The translations under genes and the position numbers were made by a program. Positions 35,026 through 45,827 of a DNA stretch of 64,000 bases are shown here, piece after piece. Under the pieces are notes generated by a model. That model worked only from the letters and a program-made list of their open reading frames with translations, was not told the origin of the DNA and searched no databases. Source of the stretch: Euonymus europaeus. Taxonomy: Eukaryota; Streptophyta; Magnoliopsida; Celastrales; Celastraceae. The stretch lies in contig OY756958.1 of NCBI GenBank assembly GCA_963580455.1, positions 3,298,501-3,362,500 of the forward strand, read 5' to 3'. The number at the start of each line of letters is the position of its first letter. The first letter of the stretch is position 1.

Positions 35026-35984
35026 GGATTTCTTAAATTTATCCAAAATTCAAAAGATTTCTCAAAATTGACCCAAACAAATCAGTAGAGTATTCAAAAT
35101 TAAGAAGAAAAAAAATTCAGAGGATTTCATAAAATATATCAAAAAATTTATAGAATTTTTGACAATAAAAAAAACAAATAATTCAGAGAATTTATTGCCT
35201 ACAATTTAGAGGATTTAACAAAATTCACCATAACAAATCAGTTAAGTTTTCAAAATTGAGCAAAAAACTTTAGAAGATTTCATAACATATATCAAAAAAT
35301 TTATGGAATTTCTAAAAATCAAACAAAAACACTTGAAACTCAAAATCCTAAACTCCAAAATCCCAAAATCCTAAACTCTAATCTACTGAACCCCAAAACA
35401 CTAAACTCCTAAACTTTAAATCCTATAATTAGGAATCATTTGAATGTTAACAATTACAGTTTTATTTTTGAAAAAAAAATTATGAATAATTAAGAGGAAT
35501 TTCCAAAAATAAGAAGAAAATCATAAAATTTTACTAACCAATTTTACTAACCCCTAAACCCCCAAAACCTTAAACCTTAAGTTCTAAAGCCCAAAATCCT
35601 AAACACTAATTATAATCTCATAAACCCCAAAATCCTAAATCCTAAACTCTAAACATTAAACTATAATCTTGTAAACCCCAAAATCCTCAACTCCTAAATT
35701 TTAAACCGTATTTCCAAAAATTCTCTGAATTTCTTATTGACAAAATTAGAGTATCAAACAAAAAATTTAGACGATCAAAGGATTTCTCAAACTTATCCAG
35801 AATTTATAAGATTTCACAATACTTACCAAAACAATTCAAAAAGAGTCTTCAAGATTAAGAAAAAAATTCAGAGGATTTATTAATTTCTCAAACTTACCCA
35901 GAATTCATAAGATTTCACAATACTCACCAAAACAATTCAAAAGAGTCTTCAAAATTAAGAAAAAAAATCAGAGGATTTCTTACC
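35026..35984 (+). repeat. Degenerate ~101 bp tandem repeat with interspersed telomere-like sequence
   Basis: Two adjacent, clearly related copies lie at 35782-35882 and 35883-35984. Each starts ATTTCTCAAACTTA and ends in (T)TCAGAGGATTT. A third, older copy starts near 35035 and another partial one near 35222. Between them, 35335-35430 and 35545-35710 are made of degenerate CCCTAAAC / CCTAAACTC units. Confidence 0.75.
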
Positions 35985-36977
35985 TAGAATTCAGATGATT
36001 TTCGTAAAACTCATCAATACGTCCGGAAATTGGTTGGGAATCATAGTCCTCGCTCTTGTGAGCTCAACGATATCTTCGGTTTGCAAAACGGTGGACGGAG
36101 TTGACCGAATTGAAGAAGATAAGTTTTAGTGGCCGCGAGTCTCTCTTTGTGATTTTGGTGGCTATGGTTAATGAAAATTTTTGTGGTTTGTTAGGTTTTT
36201 CTCACTTCATTTCGGTGGTTACGACAACAAAAACGGTAGCCAAACAATAAGGGTCCGTTGTTGGTAAAGTTGTGCCCGTAAGAGATGGAAAGAGATTGTG
36301 TGAGAGGAAGAGAGTAAATTTATTATTAAACTAATTAAAATATTCAATTTATGATCAAGACGATATATTGAATTACGAACACTTTTAAAACACTAAATAA
36401 TACGCTCATATAAAGTGTTTATCAACATACAAACAAAAACCCTATTATAATCAAATAAATAATTGGCACGTCCAACAATCATGGCTCGCACCATCTTGCA
36501 TTGAAAATATCCACTTTCTTTTATTATATGCCACATAAGTCCTACAAATCAAGTATGATGAAGAAAGGAGGAAGAAGACAAAATATAAGAAAAAAATCAT
36601 TTTCATTTGATGTCACTGATTGTGTGTTTTTTTTTAACAAATAACAACTAGCATGTCAATTCTCGAATTAGAGTAGCATTCCAATTTTTTGGACCCATTT
36701 ACCCTTCATCTTTAACTTACTTGCCCAAATTGACCCCAGCTAATTTTCCTTAACTCGCGATCCCCTCAATACACAGAACAACTTCCACAGTTATGATCAG
36801 GAATCTCACACGCTTGCTATCCTTAAACAAGAGAGCTTGCTCGATACGGCTTAGTCGCGAGACCTTGCTATCCTTGAACACTCCAGTGAAACAATGAGTT
36901 GCCTATTTCATCAAGTTTTTTTAGGGCATATGCATGGCTTAGTTTAGGGCTTCATTACTAATAACTTGTTTGTTTCA

Positions 36978-37069
36978 GCGTATACTCTGTCACTCATATT
37001 TTCAGACACTCTCAATTTTTACGCTTTACGAGAACTTATACTATATGAAACATAATCTGATCCAAACGG
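36978..37069 (+). repeat. Dispersed foldback/MITE-like repeat A, copy 3
   Basis: GCGTATACTCTGTCACTCAT, then TTTCAGACACTCTCAATTTT and TTTACGAGAACTTATACT match the elements at 9986-10111 and 1991-2060. The motif CCAAACGGAG near the right side is common at plant MITE ends. Confidence 0.6.
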
Positions 37070-37666
37070 AGACTAAATAAGTTTCAATCCCACAAGAAGA
37101 TAAATTTTAGAGAATCGGAAATGTGTTAGAAAAAAATATATAAATATGTAATATAGATACGAAAATGTTAATCATACCCTTATACGGTAATTTGTCACAA
37201 TAATTTAATCAACATATATGTTATCATTGAAAAATGGCATATATGTTATGCTCCTTGTGAAATTATTTACCAAATCCAGCCATAAAATTCTAAAGATAAA
37301 CTTATATTTGCATCGGGTTAATAACACTTTTGGTCATTGAAAAATATAATGTTTCAATGATCCAAATCGGTCATATAACTTTTGAACACGATCGTCATTG
37401 ACACCAACTCCCTCCCTTGGTTAAAGCCAGAAAATGAGGAGTGAGAACCGGACAGTAATCACCTAATAATTAATTCTTGAATACCAACCCTGCTAACATT
37501 GCAGCCAAAGGAGCAAGTAGAAAACATATGTTGGAATAGATAATACTTTTCCATTATACTCGAGTACCAGTTTTGCAACTTTTGCTTGACAGTCTGTGTC
37601 TCACAAAAAGAAAGAAAAAGAAAAAGAAACCAAGACTGATACAATTAATTAACAAGAAGAAAGCTA

Positions 37667-38702
37667 TCATGAAAAAGTCCCATAATCATCATCATCTTCT
37701 AATTTATCCAGTCCCTCCTCTAACAGCATCTCCTGGTACCTGCACTCGAGGCTGCAGAAGGCTTTCTCACCTCTGCAACAGAATTGAACAATTAGATTCA
37801 ATCCAGTCTAGGTTCATGACTGCTAAACAACGTCTAAGCTGGCTCAAGCCAGCAACCGAGATAAGTGGAAACCCATGTGAAAAAGATCGAAACTTAACTA
37901 ACCTGTACATGTAAATGTCTTTTCCTGGGCCAAGATTCTTCTTGCAAGCATAGCAGGAGCTCAAGAAATTCTGAGATGGATAACTTGTTGGATCACCCAA
38001 AAACCTATCTTCATTCCTCGAAGCAGGGAAGCCAACGACACCATAAGAGCTCTCAACTATGCAGTCATCGAAAATATGAGTGGTTCTTGGGACAGGCCCG
38101 TGCGCGATCACGCACGTGTAGTCCTCAGAGAGCTCCATCTCGCTTGCAGAAAGACATCCAGAGAAGACCCCAGGAGAAACGGGAGTGTTCATACCCGAAC
38201 AGTCCGACCCGAATTGGGCTTTCTTGTGTGGAGATGGAGATAACCCAGAAGAGAAGGAACACATTTGAGAATTCTTTGTCTTGATACCGAAATCGGTAGG
38301 GGATTTTGGAGATTCTGTCAATGAAGAAACAGAGGGAAACAGAGGAGGTATTTGGATCTTTAGTTGAGACCCATAGAGAACCATTCTTGATTCCGGTTTT
38401 GACAATTTAGGGTCACTAGGGTCTTCATCCTTGAGAGACTCTACTATGGCAAGTCCAACCCCTTTTGAAACAAGCTTCTGTCTTGACTCGTGTTCTGGGG
38501 TCTTAGGTGTACTAACTTGTTCAGGCCACCATGGATGGTTTCTCAATCCAGAGAAAGATTTGGTGTCAAGAATGGAAGTTGGGCTCATGACAGCATCGGT
38601 TTCACAGAGGTTCTTGAAGGCCAAAGCAGTGAATAACTTAGGAAATGAAGTGGGTTTTCTGTATTTGTCTGTAGGAGATGGAATTGAACCTTGTCCTGCC
38701 AT
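37667..38702 (-). CDS. FLZ (FCS-like zinc finger, DUF581) protein, long form
   Basis: Two exons: 38702..37903 and 37772..37667, 301 residues. The intron (GTTAG...CAG) splits the zinc finger after ...DIYMYR. The finger spans residues 246-282: FLSSCYACKKNLGPGKDIYM, YR, then GEKAFCSLECRYQEM, fully canonical. The long N-terminus is Ser/Pro-rich and disordered, with WWPEQ and GVGLAIVESL motifs found in the FLZ10/11-type subgroup. The C-terminus is acidic (LEDDDDYGTFS). FLZ proteins bind SnRK1 subunits and recruit partners. A TTTGTTTGCAG acceptor at about 38748 suggests a 5' UTR intron. A (GA)n-G27 tract lies about 635 bases upstream of the ATG. Confidence 0.93.
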
Positions 38703-39320
38703 TAATGTTTGGTCTTTCGTTGATACTGCTCTGAATCCCTACTTACTGCAAACAAAATCAAATCAGGTCAGAAAACTGAAAAATAAAGTTCAATCAACCA
38801 GACTCAAGGATTGAGATTTACCTCAAAAATTTGTCATGGATTGCACTGATAGTACAGCCAATAGACACAAAACCCACCATTCTTTAACAGATTAGGAATT
38901 CAATTAAGAATAGTATCAGAACAGACGTTCAGAGAGGACTCTCAGGAGTAATGATCAAATGACCAGAGACGTGCATGCACCAGGCACAAATAACAAAAGG
39001 AGAGAAGAAAAGGATTTTACTTTTCTCTGTCTTTTACTGTCCCTTTTTCAACCAAAACAAGCATAGACAGGCTTCAGGGTATCATTAAACTACAAAAAAT
39101 GTGATTCAAGCAAGCCCTACAAGCAGACAAAAAGCTTTAACCAAGATGAAGACAAACAAATGGTGAATGAATTAGCAGGTCGTCATCTCCACCCTCTCCT
39201 ATATGTAGTGGGTTTGAGCTTATTAGTTCACTGTTCCTTTAGAGCTTTTAAAATTAAATGAAAACCCATTAACATCAATACATCATCTGCCCTAAAAAGT
39301 CGTTCATGGAATTGCAGGCA

Positions 39321-39363
39321 GAGAGAGAGAGAGAGAGGGGGGGGGGGGGGGGGGGGGGGGGGG
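39321..39363 (+). repeat. (GA)n followed by a run of 27 G
   Basis: GA repeats at 39321-39336 run into an uninterrupted G run at 39337-39363. On the FLZ sense strand this is C27 followed by (CT)n. Confidence 0.9.
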
Positions 39364-40107
39364 ACACAGAAAGTAAGGAGAGGACGTGAGATTGAGGGGG
39401 TTGTTGGAAGGGTTGAGTGTGGTGTGTGCATGAGAATCAGTGGGTTTGTTGACAAAAACCACTATTCAATGGCCAGAAGTGGCAGTTTCTTTAAGTCGGT
39501 TTTTTGCCAGAACTGCTATTTTTTTTACTCAAAATGATTCTCAACAATCTCTCTCTCTCTCCCACTCTTCTCTGCCGATGACTCTCTCTGTATAAATTTT
39601 GATGGGAGCCTGAGAACCTGATTTCTCTGCTTCCACTCAGATGCAATTATAAAAGCACACACGATGACACAAACTTGAAGGCTGTTGAGTCCCCATCCCC
39701 ACCACTTGTACCTGGTCAGCTTTTCTACTAATTAACGGTTCTTGAGACTTGGCAACCTTAATTATTATACTTTGACTCTTTGATTATGGCCTCTGTTTGG
39801 TTCCAATCATAGAAGATAGCTAGGTCTGTTAATTTTTTTTGTATATAATCGAAATTATCACAATCAAATCGTTTGATCGGTTTTTTTTAATTTTTTATAA
39901 ATATTTTTAAAAAAATTGACATAATTTATTTATAGTTATCTAAATGATTCCAATAAAATATGTTTAATAACAAATTGAAACAGACGGTCAATACCCTAAT
40001 TGGAAGAGTTATATTTCTACAACCAACTTATATATAAATATCAATATGTGATAGTCTGGTTGGTCTTTCTATTTGGGATTGTGAGATTTTACGTTTGAAT
40101 ATCTCTT

Positions 40108-40463
40108 GTTACCAATTTGACTAAGATTTATTATCATTATGATGATATTTATAAAAAAGAGAGGACTACCTCCCTCAGTGTAGTCCAGCGGCCCATTAGA
40201 CCTCCTTATTTCTATTGGATATTCTCGTCATTTGTATTAAAAAACTTATATACAAATAAAAATTATCTAAGGACTAATTTCGAATACCTACTAATTTAAC
40301 TGAGATTTATTATCATTATGACGATATTTATAAAAAAGAGAGAATTACCTCCCGTAGTGTAGTCCAGTCCATTAGAGCTCCTTATTTATATTGGATATTC
40401 TCATCATTTGTATTAAAAAACTTATATATAAATGAAAATTATCTAAGGACTAATTTCGAAACA
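40108..40463 (+). repeat. Tandem duplication, ~179 bp unit
   Basis: The segment from about 40111 recurs 179 bases later with about 90 percent identity: GATTTATTATCATTATGA starts at 40125 and again at 40304. Both copies end AATTATCTAAGGACTAATTT. Confidence 0.85.
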
Positions 40464-41238
40464 GTATCACAATTAAATGGTCCCACAAAAGAGGGTACAT
40501 ATTTAGCTATTTTTGAACAGGTTGACACCGTCGGTCCGGACTGGAAGATGATGAACCGTCTTGTGTAGCCTAATCAATCGTCATCGTTCCCGGGATCCTA
40601 GGCTTAGGCTGCATAAAACCCTCAATTGGGTCCCACTTATCACACAGTTTAGGATACTGACTCCTGGTTCGGACAGGGCCCACGGAAAATGAAAGAGGGG
40701 GCCCATCTATGTTTCTTAATTATTACGAATTTATTGTCCTATTATCAATCTCGACGTAATTACCAGAAAGGCCCCATAAGTGTACGCGTGGGATTGGGGG
40801 AGAGCAGGGACTCAATTGGGATGTTCAAAAGGAGGGAATCTGGAGGAAATGGTGCCTTCGGTTTACGTTTTGAGTACGGAACGAGGCATGGGAAAATCTA
40901 ATAAAATTCATCTCATCCTCATTTCTCTCTAAATTAAATTAATAAAATTCATCAAAAAAAGTAATATTAGCTCATTCCCATAAAGAATAACAAATTTCGA
41001 TGTTTCAAAGACCATTACAGTTTTATTAATAAATAATTAAAATTATTAAATTAATCTATAATATTCTTTTTTATGGACAAAATAGAGTAATATGAAAATT
41101 GTACATTTAAAATCATAATATTCATGTTTACTCTTCATTTAATATCAAACAAGACAATATATATCTCACACTCGATTCACACTTATCGAACTGTCAATCA
41201 AATGTTCCATTATTAAAAAATTACTCGATAAATTAAGA

Positions 41239-41873
41239 CTTAGAGTCTGTTTATTATCCAATTGTATTTCACAGCTTTAGAATTGTGAAAAATGTTATAC
41301 TTTTAGCTGTAAAAAATGTTGTGTAAAAAATTGTGGGGCCACAGCTTTAAGCTGTGTAAAATACTGTGGGATGTTTGGTTCACTTTTTTCACAGCTTTGT
41401 TTCTTGTTCCAAAGGATATTCAACTACATGGGCAAATTGATCTCATGGACGGCATTACCTCAACAACTCAACCTCAAATCAAAACCTAGAATGACATTAA
41501 TCTAACCAAATAAGTGAGAGGGACGAGTACCTGAGATGAGAAACCACCAAGATTGATAGAGGGAGAGACCACCGAGAGTATCGCAGCGAGAAACGGAAGA
41601 TCTGAGAAACCACAAAGAGTGAATCGCATATGAGTAGTACAAGCACATCAAATCCAAGAAGAAAGAGAGAGAGAAGCATACCAGAGAGTGAATCGCAACG
41701 AAAGCGGAAGGGCAAGATTGTCTTCGAATAGCCAGAACGCAGTGAAACACTGTTCTTTAACAGCATCAATGCGGTCCAAAACGTAATTTGTGATGGTTCG
41801 TTTGTCATACACTACTTTTTTGGCGGGTCTCACAATTTTAAGTTATGGAAAACGCATATCAAACGGAGCCTTA
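41239..41873 (+). mobile_element. Candidate non-autonomous DNA transposon (hAT/MITE-like)
   Basis: The left end AGAGTCTGTTTATTATCCAA and the inverted right end AAGGCTCCGTTTGATATGCG are imperfect complements of each other. Subterminal TTCACAGCTTT and CACAGCTTTAAGCTGTG motifs are typical of such elements. Target-site duplication was not found and ends are approximate. Confidence 0.4.
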
Positions 41874-42491
41874 ATAATCCCTACAGTCCCATTTGATATA
41901 TAAATTAACAATCTTGAGAGAAGTGACAATTAAAATGGGACGGAATAAGTAGAAAACATTCTAAAATCATACAAGAAATGCTACTCAAGGCTTCACAAAA
42001 TGCTACTCAAAAAGAATGTTTAATTTTTCAAATAATTTTAGTAGCACATAGCATTTTCTAAAATGCTAATCCAAAGGGTTCCGTCGGTCTCTTCTCTTTG
42101 TTTGGACTTTGGATCCACATCAGCATTTAATGATGATTATGAATGGTTTGATGATAGTAATAGGTCTATGACAAAATTCAAAAAGGGTGAATTGAAAGAT
42201 TTGATGAGACGAATTAAGTAGAGGCTAGGCACCATCCAAAATATCAATTTGTAGTCCTATTGTAGTGCCAAAAGTCGTCGGTCTTAATCTACACTAGGAT
42301 TTGACATTTGTTAACATTTTTCCTTGCATCAATAATTCAACAGAAATCTCTCTAGTCTCGAGTAATTCAACCAAATCCATATTTTAATACTGCTTAAATT
42401 CCCAAAAGGATTTGGTGGCATATAAATGTGATATGATTTACTTTGCCCATTGGTATTTTTGATGCCACGCATAAATATGTTGTTTGATATA

Positions 42492-42756
42492 CCCCTTTCG
42501 TCTCATTTTAATTGTCCACTATTTTTTTTTTGAATGCCCCAAAATATATGTCTATTTCTATTATTAGAACTAATTTTATTCATTTTTTCCCCATCTTACT
42601 CTTATTTATTCTCAAATTGAAAAGCTCAATGACTATGCACATTAATTAGCTTTTAATTGTTTCAATGAGGGTATAATTGTCAAATTAAAAAAAGTTATAC
42701 AAGTTCTTAAACTGTATGTAAAATTGAAGGAGACAATTAAAATGAGACGGAGAGAG
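42492..42756 (+). mobile_element. Stowaway-like (Tc1/mariner) MITE
   Basis: The left end CCCCTTTCGTCTCATTTTAA (42492 on) and the right end, whose complement is CTCTCTCCGTCTCATTTTAA, form ~26 bp terminal inverted repeats. They are close to the Stowaway consensus CTCCCTCCGTC. A TA precedes the left end; the right-hand TA is lost. Length 265 bp, AT-rich, no coding capacity. Confidence 0.75.
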
Positions 42757-42786
42757 CATTTGAATCCTGCACAAACGAGAATAAGG

Positions 42787-42905
42787 GAGTAGCCAACTGG
42801 TGGACACCCCGCGATATATTGATATCTAGGTTCAATTCTCATAATGTATGTAAGTGAGTGCGTGAGTTTATTAATGAAAAATAAAAAATAAAAAATAAAA
42901 AAAAC
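42787..42905 (+). mobile_element. Candidate SINE
   Basis: An A-box-like TAGCCAACTGGTGG near the start and a B-box-like AGGTTCAATTCTC about 40 bases on resemble a tRNA-type pol III promoter. The segment ends in an A-rich simple repeat (AAAAATA units). Flanks CCTGCACAAACGAG and CCTGTACAATGAGGAG look like a degenerate target-site duplication. Confidence 0.5.
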
Positions 42906-43674
42906 CCTGTACAATGAGGAGAAAATTTGAATAATTTGTTTATGTGCGAGTTGAGATAAATAGCGGATATTTTCAAATTAATACTTGGTAAACTCTCAAG
43001 TCTCCATAATTCAACCAAATCTCTTATTTTAATATTGCATAAATTCCCTAAAAAATTAGGTGGCATAAATGTGAGTTGATTTAGTTTTCCATTGGTACTT
43101 TAGCCTGATTCGAACCCTACACAGGCATAAATACTCTATTATGTTATATTCGAGCTAAGCAGTTGGTATTTCCCAAATTGGTACTTGGTAGGGCCTTAAT
43201 TTGCAGATGTTATCATAGTTTTGCAGTGGCAGTGTGGTCCAAGCCCTTCAATAATAAAAAAAAAATGTCAATTTTTTTTGTTCCAGATCCAAGTTTTTTG
43301 AGCGAGTGTCATTAAGTGGGTTCCAGAGATTGTTATCAGATCATTACTTTATGAAAACTCTAGCAACATTAGACACAGACCTCCTCCATGGACTGTTTGT
43401 CCAATTTGGAAGAGGGTCGTCCCCCCAAGGCCCAAACCCACTCCCCCACTTTTTTGTTGCAGTTGAGTACAAGCCACAAGGGACCACGAACTCATTAACG
43501 TACGTCCATTAATTGTAGGACTTTTTCAAAGACAAGATGTCCATTTATTATCATTTTTTTTTGGTTACAAGGGAGGGAATTAACCCAAAAAAACTCACTC
43601 ACACAGGGTTATTTCCAGACTCTTTATAATGATATTAGATAATATATGAGAATGTGTAATTTTATTGAAGTAAT

Positions 43675-43790
43675 TATATTGAGAGATGTGTTTTGATGAT
43701 GTAGATGAGTATGTGATTTGATTTTTTGTAAAAGATTTGAGATCCGATATTGATTTTGGTATAGTTTTGTTGGAGAATGAATGAAAGAAT
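43675..43790 (+). repeat. Dispersed repeat B, copy 2
   Basis: GAGAGATGTGTTTTGATGAT through TGATTTTGGTATAGTTTTGT matches 5551-5670 at about 75-80 percent by eye. Confidence 0.55.
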
Positions 43791-43860
43791 AGAAAAAGAA
43801 GAGATTTTGTTAATAGATAAATGAGAAAATGTATATGAATTTTTGTTTTACTCATGTGAC

Positions 43861-43933
43861 TGTATTGAGGGACACGTTTTGGTGATGTAAATAAATATGT
43901 GACTGAGCTTTTTGTGTGATAGAGGTGAGACAC
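43861..43933 (+). repeat. Dispersed repeat B, copy 3 (partial)
   Basis: TGTATTGAGGGACACGTTTT, then GGTGATGTAAATAAATATGT and GACTGAGCTTTTTGTGTGAT align with the first half of copy 2, 185 bases earlier. Confidence 0.5.
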
Positions 43934-45827
43934 AATTGTAGGAATGAAAATTTTGGAGTGTGTTAGCATTACGGACCGAGAGGGAAATTGATATACGAAC
44001 CCAACTATTCTACGGTCTGCAACTCTCTAGAGTCTATAATTCATATTTAATGGTTAAGAGAAAGTCGAACAAATTTGGATATGCACAAAAGGCCTTGAAT
44101 GTTCATACATCACTGGGCTCATTTTCAAGGCCCAGTTTCTGATGGCCCATCATAGTGGGAAGCCCAAAAATTATAGCCCATCAACCACAGTTTTCTCAAA
44201 CAAGATTATTAAACCATGAACCATGCATGGGCTTGAGCTTTCGTTATAACTTTTAGTGGGCCTTTGACCCAACATCTTTCAGTAGGCCTTAATTGTGTTT
44301 CCTAAGTTAATTCATTCAAGGATAGGACTAGCCCACATTTTCCTCGCCACAATCCAAAATTAAATAATCTCATTAAAAGTCATCATATACTTAATGCAGT
44401 TCAGTAGTATGTTTTTTATAAAAAAAACTTAGCGACACCCCACTCTCCTCCACCCATTCTGGTTTTTGATTTTTTTTCTCCTTCTTCTGCAACAAATTTT
44501 GTTTTACTTCTAACCCATATTGAAGAAGCATCAATCATGCCCAACGAAAAATACCCATCTTCTATGTCACCGTCTCGGTTCAACAATCCCTTCCTTGTCC
44601 TTCCGGTTTATGAGTTTTGTCTTTTCTCCTTCTTCTGCAACAAACAGAGCTTAAAGCTCTTGCCTTTTCCCCATTTTCTACCCGATTCTTGTACAAGTTC
44701 CTATGTTTTTCTTGATAAATTCTGGTACAAGTTTTGAGCACGTTTATGGCTTCTGGATCTCAAGTAGACCACCATGAGGATGTGGAACTTCGATGTTCCG
44801 GATTTTCGATGTTCTATATTTTCAACGTGGATCTTGATGGCTTCTAAATCTTTGATGTACAAGCGTGACCAAAAGCATTGTCAGAGATGAAGGAGACTGG
44901 AGGAGGCTTCACTGTGTAGTGGAGGAGAAGCAGAGAAGAGGGAATAATTAACCATGGTTTATTTTTGCAGGTGGAGTGTGATAAGAATGGTTGTTTTAGG
45001 ATTTTTTAGGAGTGTGACGGGGAAAACGTGGGTTACAAATAGCCTACCCTTCATTCAATTATGACAAAAAAAAAGGGAGTTTTTTCTATTTTAACACCCA
45101 CTCAAAAGCATTTCTCAAAATCACACCCATCTAAAAATATTTTTCAAACTAACACTATTTCATCATTTATTTCTCAAACTAACATCTATTTTATTTACTT
45201 TGATACATAATATTATTTTATCCGTTTTTTAATGCACAAAAGCATAGTTTTTATGATTATTTTTTAGTTATAATCCTAGATCAAATATCAATAATGTATC
45301 ATAATATTTAGGTCATCCTGCATGATTTGATACCAAAAAGAAATTTGAAATGTACATACTTTCATAGGTATTTAGTGTGAAGAAATACTTGAGATATTGA
45401 TGTAAAAATATATTTATGTCAAAACAAGCAGATATTATGCGTCTTTTTAGCCGAGCATATACCCTAGCTTATATGTTGAGTTTATAAGCTCAGCTTCTTT
45501 TTCATATAAACTTATACGCGGTCAGATATATTCTCAATCAAATATATATATAAATATATATTATATATGATTTTTTTTTAAATTGATATTTTAGTAAAAG
45601 AAAAAAAAAGTTATACAAAAAAATAGCTAATGATTATGTCGAAAAGTGTAGAAGGGTGTTAGTTTTGTGGGGTAAATAATAAAAAATCTCCAAAAAATGA
45701 TAAAAATTCTGTAGTCTTCCACGTAGACCGTTGCTCAGCCAACTGATATCCCTATAAGGGGTATTAACGTCAGTCCAAACCGAACCTAGGGGCATCCAAA
45801 GCGCATTGGACTCATTTAATTACTCTA

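Larger units (their letters stand above)
34106..37666. other. AT-rich intergenic with satellite-like and telomere-like DNA
   Basis: No complete gene is seen. The block 34990-35990 holds tandem ~101 bp repeats and degenerate CCCTAAA-like stretches. About 36000-36280 is a more GC-balanced segment with no clear frame. A small open frame lies at 36793-36897. Repeat A copy 3 is at 36978-37069. The end is FLZ 3' flank. Confidence 0.55.
38703..45827. other. Long intergenic region with microsatellites and several transposon relics
   Basis: The first ~650 bases are the FLZ leader and promoter. Then come the poly(G) tract, a 179 bp tandem duplication, a hAT-like element, a Stowaway-like MITE, a SINE-like segment and two copies of repeat B. 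At 44112-44290 there is a dense cluster of TGGGCY/RGCCCA motifs, followed by a C/T-rich segment (44440-44760) that could be transcribed but has no recognisable protein. No complete gene is seen. Confidence 0.55.

Noticed and set aside
34990..35984. CRISPR-like array
   Set aside because: The repeat units are long, degenerate and contiguous without unique spacers, and the DNA is plant nuclear.
39228..39455. Frame with a poly-proline run on the minus strand
   Set aside because: It is the translation of the C27 tract and adjacent CT repeat; no other protein-like feature.
43109..43130. B-box-like GATTCGAACCCTACAC, possible tRNA or SINE
   Set aside because: No cloverleaf can be formed around it and no A-box is found at the right distance.
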